64,000 bases of DNA, taken from assembly GCF_947623445.1 (NCBI RefSeq), contig NC_135246.1:19278288-19342287 (forward strand). Direction: 5' to 3'. The notes under the pieces are model-generated. The model was given only the letters and a program-made list of their open reading frames with translations. It was not told the origin of the DNA and searched no databases. The position numbers and the translations under genes are program-made. The stretch is from Clavelina lepadiformis. Lineage: Eukaryota; Chordata; Ascidiacea; Aplousobranchia; Clavelinidae. Numbering within the stretch: the stretch's first letter is position 1; the number at the start of each line of letters is the position of its first letter. Positions 37,270 to 51,063 of the stretch are shown here, in pieces.

Positions 37270-40200
37270 TTAATTAACGGCCGACTCTGGCTTTATATAA
37301 GTCGGCCGATGGCTCGAGTATCGCGGGTAAGGGTGATATTGCGAAAAATGGCAAGCTTGGCCTGATCTTGACGCACCCGACGGGTTTGCGCCCGCGTAGA
37401 AAGCTGTCAGTCCATTGTAGTGAACCCCGTGGTTGTCCGCGTCCACGGAAGCCGGACTTGACGTAAAATTTTGACTTTCCAGGTACGTGGGGCGGTTGAG
37501 CAGGTTTGAAGCCACGCCATCAAATTGCGAGTTCGATTTCTGATCGCTCTCGACGCTGTAGTTGACCCCAAACCCCAAGCTGTTGGGGGAATTTGTATCA
37601 GACGATGTTTGCTTCTTATCAAAAGGGTCTAATTCGTGTCCAGTCTCCCCTCCTACGAACTGTCCCATGGGGCTGTACCCGTTCGACTCCGGGGACGACT
37701 TCACTTCGCTCAGTCTCCGTTCCTCGCTGCTTCCCGCTGTTGTGTTCGCTCGAGCATTACCGATCCCGGAATCTGGGGACGATCCGACGAATCCACAATT
37801 TTTTGTCGATACCTCGGGAGAAGCGGCGTCTCCGTCTACGATCGCGCTCACCGAGCTTAAATTGGTGACCCCCACGGTTAGAGTCGAATCGAGAATGGAA
37901 GCGGAAATCGTAGAATTTGACACCGCGCTTTCCGGCATCGATAAATCTTCCGCTCTCACGGCGCCGACGTAACCTCCGTATACGGAAATTGCTGGTGACG
38001 TCACCGCTAACGACGTCACCTTGTTGTTGACCTTGTTCAAGTTGTCGGTCTTGTTCGACCTCTGTTTTTGACCTTTGCTCTTGCCTTGACCTTTAGGCTT
38101 TCGTTTCCTGGTCTGGATGCTGTCTTTCTTCATCGTGCGCGGCCGTGGAACCTGCGATGATATTAAAGCTCATTAGACAATTGTGACGTAATAAACTGTG
38201 ATTGTTGTTATTGGAAGCATAACGCTGGCTTGGTGTTTCTTACTGGGCGCCACTTACCCCGTGTAGTTTCTGGTAGAGGCCACAGGCGTTACAGACCGGG
38301 TTGCCATCGGGACTTCGCCGCCACAGAGTGGTGACTGTTGTGCTGCAGTTTGAGCAGACCTGTCGATGACATGAGACCTGTTAGAGAACACACGCGACTA
38401 TTTTAGAACGATCTATCGCAATCGCCAAATCGCGTTTACAAATTAATTTGCAGATTTTGTTTCAATTTATCAAACGCGCGATTTCCGGTGTCGGATGAAA
38501 TGAATTGAAATATTTTTCTCACCAATTTTCCTTTTGCTTTTGTTGTGCTCCGGATTTGTGTTCCATTCCGCCAGATGGCGCATGTGTTGCAAACGAAGTG
38601 GCCGCTCGTGTCGCGACGCCACGCCGAGGCAGAGACGCTGCCACAATGCACGCATTCTCGAGCGTCAGCTGTACAAGAAAAATAAGTTTTTGTAAATAAC
38701 CAGGTTTGCCAAGAGCCCTCTGTGACGTATGCTAGGGGTTTTATGACGAGGCGATATCAAACAAAAATATCAACTGCTTATGAAGCTCGCGCAATAAACG
38801 TACATCCATACAGTGGTGAAAGTCTAAAAAGATTTTCGCGGAATCGAAGCTATTTATTTCTGGCCGTGGCCTGTGAGGGGTGAACACCATCGTGGTTAAG
38901 CAAAACGTGGGAATGCAATTTGTGCGGTGATCGACCTTCCTGTTACTAATTCCGCCACAAGCCGCACAATACTCCTCCGCTGAGCAACGAAACGGCCTAA
39001 TAACTGCAGTGTCGAGAATGATTTGTACAAGGCCGCCAATTCTACAGAATCGATCCGAATTTTCATAACACGATTTTGACAGAGCACAAGTTCGGGTCCG
39101 GCCTTACCGGATACCTACTACGTCATGCCTGAGAGTCGTGCCTGCTGCCCCCCTGCTTTATAAGGACGAATAAACGTGGAAAACTTGGAATCGTCGATTT
39201 GAGTTTTGACATCAATTTCAATGTATTTATTTATCAGCAAATTAAAGTAAAGGATTGACTTTGAGATACCGAGCAAAATTTAGCGAAATTACGAATGATT
39301 TGAAAAGTTTGGAACCATCAGTGCATGAAAGGTTCGCAAATATTTAAACTGCAGAGTTGGCCAACCAAAGGTAATGTTTGCTTCCACCAGGCACTGATAG
39401 GCGGGAACTCCAAGGTCAAATGAGGACATTTTGAAAGACCGACTTCCTCTCTGCGCCGTCACCGTGTTTGTTTGGATTTTAATATTAGCAGGTTGTTATA
39501 ACGTGCAAACTTGTAACAGATTTGTCTTGCAAAAGTTTGCAATTAAAGAAAGCGGTTTGAGCGTTGAAAGAACACGAACATAAACACGAAATCTACATTC
39601 AACTACAAGCGTGCGGACAGAGCCCTAAATTAAATCGACAAATTAACACTGGCCACGTCCGCCCGACCAGCAAATCGTACACAAAATGTCGTGTTCCACC
39701 TGAGTACAACCTCGTAACCGGCATGTCACGCAGAAATGTCGAGTGTACTCAACGAATGAAGAACGCGCGTGTGTTGAACGGTCGATCTTGTTCTGCCGAG
39801 CAGTTTGCTTAAGGCTTTTGCGCGTAGTTCCAAGAAAACTGACAAGGCTCAGATTTGTTTGGTTAACTTTTACATCCCGAACCCAACCCGACGATTGGCC
39901 AACACGCAAACACGTCAACATAACCCACTTTATGATGCAACAATTCCTACTTTAGAAACAATGAGTACATGGAATCATGTCGTTAAAATCTTTATTTTTG
40001 CGTAACAAAAAGCGAAGGGACGTCAAAATGTCGGCGACGTCTTACGCAGAACCTTCTCATTCATCATCGACCGCCACCCACGTCACAATAGAAAGGCATT
40101 GAGGTCATAAAGTACTTATTGTGAGTTGGACTTTTGAATACAAGTTCGTCTATCACTAGGTGGTGATGCGTGCATGTAGTTGTGTTCCGGATATCTGTCT

Positions 40201-43200
40201 AAATGAGTTTGCGAACTCCCCAAATCAAATCTTTGCACCTGCGCCGTCAAACGGTGCTGTCCATGTAGACGGCGAACCTCTATTCCGAGCTGGATCAACT
40301 TAGAAATAAGCAACCAGCAATGCTTATCATTTTGACATGTTGAAACTGATTCGATAAAAATATTTTCAACAATTTTCGCTTAATTGGGAGTCCAAGATGC
40401 GGCCGAGCTGCCCCGGAGGTCGCAGAAAGTTTTGGAAAGTTAAAAAATGATTTGGTCTGATCGTTCAAAGTTTTCAAAATCTTGTCACAAATTTGAACGG
40501 AGCATCGTCTGCGCAGCTGCAAGGCCAGATGTTTACGTCAACGTCGAATCGAACTGAATGAAAAGACTGAAAGTAGCAGTTTATGCGCCTCCGCGTTTGT
40601 TGTTCTAATAAATCAGAAATGACGTCGGATTTCAAAACGACCGTGATTTTGATGCGAAAATATTACGGTTGATAAACTTCCTTAGCGCAGCTGCGGACCG
40701 GGTCTTAACAGATTTAGCTGACCAGTGGAAACTTTTAACGAGCAACAAAGATGGATTAATTAAATTATCTACCCAAGGGCGTTACAACTAAACGATATGA
40801 CAAGGGCGAGAACCATTCAAAAAAACATCGACATCTAATTACAAAACAAAGTCATACGGCGCCGTTTAATTTTTGTCTTGCTTGGTTATTGGCTGTTAGT
40901 AAAATTTAGCTGATAAAATATCATTTTCTGAAATCTTGAGCAATCAAAACGGTTGTTTTTGGCCTTTCGTCGGCAACTGAAAATGCGAGCCGCCACAAAC
41001 CGCAACGCGTAGAAATGGCTGCATTATGCGGTCATAAGCTTAGAAAACAAAACATGGCGCTAGTTATAATATTTTTATTCGGTTGCTTAATTCCCTGGAG
41101 AAAAAAAGATTCAGAAAAATCATTACGGAAAGAAACCGCAACAGAAATTGGCTATAACCCAGCTACGTCGGCTGTAATGATAAATATCCAGAAAGCCTGG
41201 ACACCTGGTTTTTGACAGCTCCAGTACACAACTTACTACTTCATATAATAGTTGATCAACTGAGTACAGAAATAGAGTTATAACCGCGCTCTGATAGATC
41301 ATGTCATTGAAGTATGAGAAGGTTCTTTTAAAACTTGTTGCGCGGCCCTTCGCTATTCCAAGCAAAGCGATTTAAACCAGAGTGTCGAACCGGAACCGAA
41401 CACAAACGTTTAAATCGATTTGAGCGGATGTTCTTGGGAACCGGAACCGGAACCGGAATCTAATACGTATATTAAATTTTTCTAAACGCAAATCCAACCG
41501 GAACCGATGAAAACGAAGACGCAAGACACGAATAGCAGCCACACTTTTCACTGATTGTATGTGAGCATACTTTTGTTCCATTCTACTGTAAAGGTTAATT
41601 CCTCACAGGCGATGACGGAGACTTAACGACAAGAAATTTTTCTCGCTTTTTAAGCGCGGTAACTTTGTCGAAACGTCATTGAAAATGTTTCTTAATTAGT
41701 ACTAAGTCCACCTATTTCAAATGTAAAAAGCCATAAACCATACACCGCTGCTGATTAATATTGTTAAGCTAACGTACAGTGGTGTTACTCAACGAAGAAA
41801 GTAGATTTAGCATTTAGCTGGAGTATATTACTTGAACCCGGAGCACCCGTATGTGATTGTACGAGCGCCCGCAACAGATTAAGAGTGCGCGTCCATTGCA
41901 AACTCGAACCGGAGTAATAAAACGATACAATGAACTTTTGTAAAACCTTACCAGTCTACACGTCGTTTCTACATCACAATACTACAGGCTAAGCTACCAA
42001 ACTGCTTACCATATTGTGACGTCAGGCCGGTCATGTATGATTGGTGGTTCATGGTCGCTCCATAATTCATTGCGGCCGCAGCAGCCGCTGCAGCAGCGAC
42101 CCCGTTGGGGTCGTACCCAATCGCCGGGGCAGCAGGGTTCCACAGGTCTGTGTGACCAACGTAGCCGTAGCGAGGGTTGCTTGAAAGGCTGCTACTACCA
42201 GTCATTGGATGCTGGGTGAGACCTGTGACTGGAGAATTGTAGTCACACGAATTCTGTCCGCCGTAAGACGAGCTGCTCGCGAATGGGTGATAGCTTGGTT
42301 GTTGGTTGGCGCCGTACAGGGGGTTGTTACAACCCTGCATCGCGTAGCCCCCGCTTTTCATGGACCCCAGAGTCTGCCCCGTCGTGTGGTATCCCGAACT
42401 CTCGCCTAGTTGTTGGTAGAGGCTCGATTTCGTGACGTAATCGCTTCCCGATGGCAGTATTGGCAAACCAGCATGGGGCTTGAATGAAAGGGACGAATAA
42501 GCGTCCAAGCTTTTAGCCGAGAAACCATCGAATACGGGACCAAAATTTGTCGGGTTGGCATCGCGCGATTTTTCGCGATTTTGAAGTTCGTCTTCTTTAG
42601 AGTCGTAAGAGTAAGCGCGCCTCAGGTTTTCTATGGTGCTGTTTGTCGGGTTGATACCAAGGTCGACGTTGCCCGTGACCAAGCCACAACCTCCCAAAGC
42701 TGACGGGTTGGCCAGGTCACACGATGAGGCCGGGGAATCGGTCCCGCGACATCCGAACAACATGCTCCCATCCGACCCTCCTGCCGCTATGACGTCATCG
42801 GATAGGGGAGACGAAAAAGATTGCGGAGAAGTGGACGACTGTACGGGTTTTGTTGAAAGATCTGGAAAACTGTTCATGTTTTCATCTGGGCCGGTGGCTT
42901 TCTCTGCACCGTGGTATGCAGCGTAAAAGGGTGTTTCGATTTCACCGCTACCGTACCTGCAAATACAATTATTGTAATCGGTCAATATCTCACAATCGAG
43001 TAGATTAACAACGGTCAGTTATGGCGTTTAGAAAACGTTCCGAAAGCACAATAAGTCAAAATCTTAAGAATTTGCGATAAAACGTATCAGCCAACAGTCC
43101 AGAAAATCAGGCGAAAAGTGATACATGGCCCCAAACATACTCGCAACTAGAATTTTAGAATTTATGTCGCGGTTAAGGCGCCAATGCCGAAGCTTTTACG

Positions 43201-44000
43201 ACGATCTAAGCAACAACTTGATCTATGGCGAACAGATTTCGGCGGTTGGTCACGTTAAGTGGCCGATTAATTAGTTCTGGGACTTCAAACTCACAACGAA
43301 TGAATTAAATCCCGGACTTGGTACAGTTGAACCCAATAGGATAGAAGTCAGTTAATCAGGTTATTTATTTAACGCATTAGGTTCGCTTGATGCCAACTAC
43401 TCCGCCAAAAACGAGCAAAAACAACAAAAATGTCGCCGCCGCATCGCGCTTTCCCGACACGGCCAATTGAAATTGACTCTCCAACGCGACCCACTTGATA
43501 CAAAATTTGAGAAGTTAGTCAAACTCCAAAGATTTGGCAACAACTTGTTTGTTTCTCTGTTTTGCAATTTTTTGCTTTTCTTGCTTAACAAGCTAAATTT
43601 TGATTTTAATATTTTTTTACAAATATGGCGACTTTGCACATTCGCTGTTAAATGCGTTCAAACTTACTTGCAATTCTTACTGTTAATAACACAACAAAAC
43701 AAACGTTTTGACATAAACATACATTATATTAGAACTTGTAGCGAATTTGAACAAACAAAATGGAATTACTAACTGTGCTGCCGAGGCCATTTTTAAAGAC
43801 GAAAGTTAACGAAAAATTTTACTGCTACTTGACACTATTTTACTAATTTTCACTTACTTCGTGATCGACTTTCCACCCTCGTCGTCATCTGCAAACTTCG
43901 TGACGCTCAACTTCAAATTTTGCTCGTTGTTTGTGACGTAATGGGATCCGGTTGGCTGCAGGACTCCACCACCTGATGACGTGTGATCTGACATATACAT
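37270..44000 (-). CDS. GATA4/5/6-type zinc finger transcription factor
   Basis: Five coding exons on the minus strand: 44000-43858, 42956-42010, 38668-38523 (N-finger), 38359-38258 (C-finger) and 38151-37270, giving 739 residues. The C-finger is canonical: [28 protein letters not shown] (C-x2-C-x17-C-x2-C), followed by [20 protein letters not shown], the basic arm that contacts DNA in GATA4/5/6. The N-finger keeps its four cysteines at the same spacing (CVHC, CNTC) but has [11 protein letters not shown] where other animals have CGLYHKMNG. The large exon 2 is rich in Ser, Pro, Tyr and Gly, with a polyalanine run near its end, as in GATA4/5/6 activation domains. Start at [11 protein letters not shown]: a probable leader intron acceptor lies just upstream. 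GATA4/5/6 factors act in endoderm and heart precursors, and in ascidians also in early ectoderm. It probably corresponds to ascidian Gata.a. Confidence 0.93.
41379..41515. repeat. GGAACC-rich simple repeat in GATA intron
   Basis: Repeats of the hexamer GGAACC (three in a row near 41440-41456, more scattered nearby) begin with CAGAGTGTCGAACCGG, which resembles a hAT-type terminus. I found no convincing opposite end, so I record it as a simple repeat. Confidence 0.55.
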
Positions 44001-44149
44001 TTTACGGAACTGAGGAATCTTTTCCGCTTTTTCAGATTTCGAACTCAAAATTAAATCAACTGAAACCAAAACAAAAATCGAACAAAAACCTTCTGCTCTG
44101 CAAAACAAGGAACTAAATATCAACATGACGGTATTAGATAATATTTTAC

Positions 44150-44330
44150 ATCGTCTAAACCTCTCAAATTCTGCCTAAACTCGGAGGTTGAATATCGGCA
44201 GGTGCAGAAGCACTGACTCGAGGTAGTAAATGGCGTCCACGGTCGCGCACCAGAGACCTCTCGCTCCTCGCCGCCGCGTATAAGTGAGTGGCTTATCTAA
44301 CTCAGCTTGTTTGTCGAGCAATTTAACCGA
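44150..44330 (-). promoter_or_regulatory. Candidate GATA gene promoter region
   Basis: This is a local GC-rich block (GCCGCCGCG and GGTCGCGCACC on the plus strand) in an AT-rich area, 150-330 bases upstream of the start codon. Read on the gene's strand it has AGTTAGATAAGCCACTC, which contains a consensus GATA site AGATAAG (complement of 44292-44298). This allows for autoregulation. Promoter identity is inferred from position and composition. Confidence 0.4.
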
Positions 44331-47300
44331 TTAAGAAAGGAAAGAAAGCAACAGGTTATGCGGGCGGACACGTGCATCGGGCCGGCCCACAACAATACTA
44401 TACCTTGCAAGGAGTCTGATAAAAATATAAACACTCAACAATGGCAGGGACACTCCTTTCATAAAAGTTTTCCTGCCAACTTTTGAGCATGGACTGATTA
44501 GATAACAAGTCACGTGGTTGTCGCACTATCGCGATTCGAGCCCAAGATCATTCCGTCGATTATGACGACATAAGGGATAGTTGTCAAGCACTGCGCGAAA
44601 TCCGCGGTTTTGTGTCAACACAATAAAATTTATCCGACTCTATCGGTGCTATTTAATACGATTTATGGTGGTTCGACGTATTTTGCAAACACCAATAAGC
44701 CTATACAACACGTCATAAAACTATGACGTTTTGCGCTACTGTGACGGGCGATCAGGCCACGCCTGACGTATGGATTTAAAAAATAAAATGTTTGACGGTC
44801 GAGCCTCGCTTTAAATGTTGAATTTTATTGAAAATGGGTGAAAAATGACAATTGCTGACAAAAACCTTTGATCTCACCAAGGAAATTTTCATGAATAACT
44901 TTAGTTGGAATATAACCTTCATAAAACAACATGGGCTTGTTTGAAGTAAACAATTAGCAACTTGTAAACAAATGGGCTCTGTGACGACTCAATTGAAGAA
45001 AATAAACAACATTATGGCGTCACACTCGATCGACTACTGATTGGCGAAAATGGCGACCAGCAGAAGCCAACAAACAACAAGTGCTTGCAGAGCGCTGATG
45101 TCGTTCCAATTTCAAGTCGCGTTTTGCGAGACACCGTAGTTCTAGAAAACGCGATTCGATTTTGCGAGAAACATGAAAGTTGGGCCAAGTTACAAGTTTT
45201 GAGCTTGTTAAATTACTTCGTGGTTTTAGATTTTTTCGCTCCCGCCCTGTGAGCTAAAAAGCGACTCCCTCCGTCGAAGCAAGCGCATAGCACATAGAAA
45301 TCTAATAAATTAAATTATTGCTGTTTAAAAATAATTGAAAACTAGTCGCCAGTTTTTGTTTTTTTTCATCAGCCCAGGTTTATCTAAAGAATGATAAAAA
45401 ACCTCACAAAATTTAAAGTGAGAAATTTGGGGCGGGGATTAACCCCCGGTGGTGGCAATAACAAAAAGCTCTAAACAATGATCTCACTGGTGCGTGATGC
45501 CCCAAAATATTCCCGCAAACTCATATCATGATAATTGAACAAGGAATGGTTTCAAGAAGAATCATAATTCTTGACCAAACAAATGATTATTGTTCGCAAA
45601 TAATTACTTTAAAGAACCGGGAATTTCCAATTCATCGGCTGTTTACATCAAAGATACTTCAAATGAGACAAAGATTATTATTACAGTAAATCGATTAGTA
45701 ATATCCAGGAATTGTTTTTAATCAAATAATTTCACAAGTTTTCTTGATACAAATAGAATCTTTAAACTTTGTAATTTTATGTTCGTCTCTGAAAAATACG
45801 AAACCAACCGACAGGTCACGTGAGATTGTATCGGAATCACTTCATTTAGATGATATCGGCTTAATTTTACAAATATTTTTCAAAATATTGGAATACGCAA
45901 TCAATTTTTAACCCAAATTCCTCACATTAACACAACGTTGCATCTGTGACGTCAAACGAGTCAAAGCAAGCGCATTGGGAGGGCTTTATGAAGTGTCGGG
46001 CGCTAATTGGTTAAATTAAAATCGATGGGTCGCCGAAGTGTTGCTAAATCCAAGTCAAACAGGGCTAGAAACGCTCAAGTAAAAAGACAACAAGTATAAG
46101 CGCCAACCGACGATCGGCGACCACAAATATTGGCACAAACACACTGCCGGGAATTGCTACATACAAAGACACATTTAGATCAACGCTCGTATGACGTAAC
46201 AATAAACATTGAGACCCCAGCGACGCCGCGCGGTCGGAAGCGAATTAAGCGAGGAAAATAATTGTCGATTATGATTGACAGGTGGGAAAATGTTGCAAAA
46301 TCATTCCAAGAAATTTATGAATCATGAGCGGTTGCAACCCACGTTTCATTCAAGCTTGCCCGGTCATTCCACACATTTTGTGGCAAAAATTTAATTTTTT
46401 CAAATAATATTTTGAGCGTTTGTCGAAATAATCATAATTAAAACGATGACGTCAGAAACTTCACACACTGACGTCGTGTTAGAGTCATAGCGAGCTTCAT
46501 TTTATATTAAAAAGCGTAACAAAGAATATGCAATTTTACTAAAGTGTTTCCATCAATATTTAAACAACCTATGCAAGGAACAAATCTATCTAAAATCTAA
46601 TCGTATTCTTGACGGAGCATTGAAAAAAAAGGTGTCAATATCATGTAAATTGACTTTCTCTTTGGAAAGTTATTACTTTGAAAGCCGCTCAGCCGACGAT
46701 GTGGAACAAAATGCAAAGTTAAACAATTGTCATGAGTCTACTGCTGGTTAGGACAGACTAGTTCGATCTGTCAAGAGCAGCACAGAATTCAGAATGAAGA
46801 GAAATTGTTTTGAAATGTTTGGTCCATGCTTTTCTTTTAAAATGTTTGGTAACTGCGAAATATTTCAACTTAAACAACAACAACCGTTGACGAACAAGCT
46901 ACTTCCTGGTAAGAGGGAAGTAAAGCGCCAAAGAGCAAACAAAACGGTTTAACACCTTCAAAAGTTAAGACATTTTGGAAACACTAAACCCACCAAACGA
47001 TTTTGTATAAAAAGTATGTTATGGAAAATACTTGAGAACATTCTACCTTCAACTTTGAAAGTTTTTTTAATGCAGAAAGCTCTAAACTATGACCAGGAGT
47101 AAGCAAATTTTGACAGATTTAAACGACGTTGGACAAACATTCTGTTTGTTAATGAAACTGTTTGTGAGGTAACTACGGGCAACGACTGACGTCAGGTCTT
47201 AATAATTACGTTGATTGCGTAAAACGTCGTGAAAATGATTTTGGTTGTAAAAGACAGGATAACCCTCAAAGCGCAGCTGAAAAAACTTTTCGGAAATGTC

Positions 47301-50300
47301 ACCGGAAAGGAAACGACATGAAGTTAATTCTCTGCCTAATTGAAGCTATCTACGGCAAACACCGACCCACCTTAATCACTTTCAAAATTGCTCCCAACTC
47401 ATTAAAAAGACTTTTGTCATGCGTCATAGGCGGCTTATTATCCGGTAGCTATGATGTCATAAATAAAATCCTCGCATCATCACGAAGGTTGGAGTGTTGG
47501 ACACACAAAAATGTTCCTCAATGCTACAAGCGGAGCCGTTCAGCGAACCGCATATTGCGAGTTCTTTATTTATCGAAGGTAGTCGGTCGATGGGCGACGT
47601 AGCTGCTTCTTCAAAATGATTAATTCCTTCCCTTTGTGCTTGTTTCGCTTTGCGTAGTTTACTGAGCAATTCCGCTCACAAATAAACGACGAAGCGGGTC
47701 TCAAACAAGGCCGGGCCCTTCATATTCGTACTGACACGGTGTCAGTCAATCATTTACGGAGTCACAGATCGGGCGTCGATCGCTTCCGCAAATAGAATCA
47801 ACCTGAAGGGGTCAAGCACTTCGGGAGCAAATTATTTAAACTTCTCCACGTCGCCCGGCTAAGAATCGCTGCTGCAAAATCAGCTACCGTCGACCGGCCG
47901 TGTTTGCTCAAAACACAACTATAATTGATTTCATTAATCGCTAACCAACCGGCGAGACGTCTCCGCCATTTTACGAAACTACAACTTCTCTGACAATCGC
48001 GAGTTACATCGCAATCCTAAATCTATTAAATATCTCATATCCTGCACTTGTCATTTTCACTTTCTGCCAAGTCCCGAGCCTCCTGGAGCTACAAATTTTC
48101 ACCAGAACTGAGCACGCGAACACTGGGACGGAATGAGCCCGAAAATCGCGGGTTCAGTTTCTTCGAAAGCGTTTCTCGCTTCCAGCGCTTTTTGCTGATA
48201 ACGCGTCTACTGTACGTTGATTGGCTCCACCTTAAAATTGGGAATGTCGTCACTAACCAACATCTTCGTTCGTTTGACTTTGTCATTGTTCGATTGTGAC
48301 GTTAACAAAGAGTTTTGTTATAAGCATTCTCATCGAAATTTAACATTCTGAATTTTTATCTGATGTTTATTTATCAATAAGAATATAATAAAATCATCAC
48401 ATTCGCTACAAACATTTTGACAAAATAAAGTTCATTGCATTTTGACGTCATAATACGTCGATTCACCTCAGTTATATCTCATGTTACGTCATAATTGCGA
48501 TATCGTCTCACCTAGTTGTGACGTAACAAGCAAAACTTTACCACTGAAGTTGAAACAATCTCTCAAGATCCTCTTCAGTTCATTTGTAACAAGTTTTCAC
48601 TTTTCGCGCTTTCATCTTTGAGGATGCCAATCGCGTCGGCCGCGATTTCAATTCAGAAAAAGATTTCCAAAAAACTTTCTCGGCCGATTAAGTGATTGAA
48701 TTTTCTCGGATTTCACGGACGATTTCTTCCTTTCCCTCTCTGCCCGCGCCGCGTCAAACGCGATCGCAAATCAAACAGGTAGCTTGTATCGATTTTCACC
48801 CAACATGGAGCCCACTAGCCCCAGATTAAAGATGACAAAGGGTGATTTATTGCCCAACTAGTACCCAATGCATCGCGGATTTTCGGTGTCATGTTACCTG
48901 GTCCATTACCCCCAAATCACGCGAAAGAAAATCGTCGAAAAATTTGTCTGTTCGCGTCGGTTAAACGTAATTATCACGTCATAATTAATTCTGAATTGAA
49001 GATCTGAAAGCACTGTACCCACTGTGCTGTAGGTTAATTCTGCTTGTGACGGAATAATTTGCGAACAAAGCAAAGCGTGCAGATCACAATGGTATGGCAA
49101 CAAAAAGTGAATTGTTATAGCATTGATTGGCATGCCACGGACCTTACATTGGCTGGAATGCAGCCCCTTTTACAGGAGCTGAGTTAAACACACAAACGTA
49201 TCAAGCAGATTCTTTCAAAAACCATGTCATGTATTGGTCAACATTCATAGAATGAAATCGCAAAGAAAACTTTAAAATCTTACGAAATGTAAAGATGATT
49301 ATAAATGCGAGAACCACGAACTTGACTGCACAATTAAATCCAAACGTCAACAAACAAGCTTTCGAGAACGTTGTTTATTTCTATTAAAAGTTTACAATCT
49401 GCTTGTCGAGAACCGCACGTGTTACCTCGTATTTATCATTTGCGTTGTTGCCATTGTCCTACGCTAATCTTCGCACCTTATGATACGTTGCGTCCGTTAT
49501 CATTACGCCTTGTAAGTTTAGCGATTTTTCGCATCTGTTATCGGCGATCCTATTGTCGCGGCCGCAAAGATTAAATTGCGTGTTTCGTTCGAGCCGTTAC
49601 TTTTTTGCGGAGTTTATAGGCTTGTTTATTTTACGTCCATTTTTATCTTTCATTCGCTTGTATTGTTGCTCTGAGGAGATGCGAATGCCGACACGTCCGA
49701 AATATGTTTGTTTAAAGAGCCCGTGAATTTCATTCTTGCGTTTGCTGCTTTAATTGTAGCCACACGTGTGGTTTTAAAAACCGACCTTTACGATTCTATT
49801 CATGTGCGATGTTTCAGCATTATCGGAAAAGTCGGGATGTCTTGGCAGGCGCCCAGAACCTCTGCCTTAAGATGCAGAATCTGCATGAAAAATCGACTCA
49901 AATCTTGTAATTTCTTTAAAGTGGCCAGGGTCGCCGTTGAGTCGGGCAGACGTCGCTTTTCTGCCGCTCTGTTGGTTCAAAGCGCTTTTAAAAGTCGCCA
50001 AAACGATGATTCGTCATATTTCAGTGAAAACAAAACGACATTTCAAACAAGCGGTCGGGAATATGCTAAAAACGAAGATTCTTTAAAATAGTAAAATTTT
50101 GTTAAAGTTCCACAGATTCTGCAAAGTCGAAAATTTTTCTTTTTAAATAAATTCTTTACTTCGAGTGATAGAGGTCACAAACATTTAGAGGTTTACAAAA
50201 AGTCATGAATTCGGCGGATGTCGGCTTGTAATTACTTTCAAATACCGGTCTCTGGCTGAAGCTTTTCCACTTTCATCGTTCACATTCCAAGAGTCACTTT

Positions 50301-50639
50301 AAATCGCCCCCACTCTGTTCATTGTCATGTCACCAAAGTTCACAACGATTCGCGATTTCATTCGAAGACATTTTCGAGCACAAATGGAGAATATGACGTG
50401 GCGCTTTCCTACTGGAAGTTGTCAGGAAGGCGCCACAAACGATGAAGGCTTTCAGGCCATTCATCCGACATTAGAAGTCGTCAAAGAATTCTAGAATGGC
50501 CTACTTGGAAGTGTCTGCCTCGGAATGACACGAAATTCTGGACACAGAGCAGACCTCGTTGGAAGAATAATGAAGGATGCGTCTCTGGTCTCTGACGCAC
50601 TTTTCTGCAAATATTTTGTCCTAAAACCAATAAAAATTT

Positions 50640-51063
50640 CAGGTGGACCCGAAAATTATTTATTTTGAGCCTGTTTTATCGCACGAATAACAAACTTTAT
50701 GACGTTCAACAACGTCACAAAGAGCGTGGGAACGAGGGACAGAGGCACTCGGCTGGGATAAACAGACCAGGTCTGGGTGTTGGAGGGAGACAATACGTCT
50801 GTCAGCGAGGTGAAGGTTGTTACAGTGTGCAGGTCCTGGATCGTCGGAGCCGGTTTGGTGGTCCACGGTGAATCAAGCGCCTTAAAATAGACGGCGTGGT
50901 TTCAATAATAGACGACTATGACCCATATAACGTCCAAGGAAACCATATTTGGGTGAATGACCCAGAAACTAAACCTACGGAATTCCCCGCTTCGCCACAG
51001 CCAGAGTCGTCCTTCACAAATAATTACCTTTATGACGTCACCCCCGCACAATCGACGGCATAG
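50640..51063 (+). other. Coding-like block of unknown nature
   Basis: This block is richer in GC than its surroundings. On the plus strand, after a good acceptor-like TTTCAG, one frame is open to 51063 apart from a single TGA at about 50871. The second half reads like protein, including DDYDPYNVQGNHIWVND and PASPQPESSFTNNYLYD. The minus strand also has an open frame across the first half. I recognise no family. It could be a lineage-specific exon, a broken gene or chance. Confidence 0.25.

Noticed and set aside
37562..37972. 136-codon plus-strand frame
   Set aside because: It is the complement of the last GATA coding exon. The minus strand carries the conserved protein.
49708..50091. 127-codon plus-strand open frame
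   Set aside because: No recognisable domain, no clear splice context and mixed composition. Long chance frames are common in this GC-richer patch.
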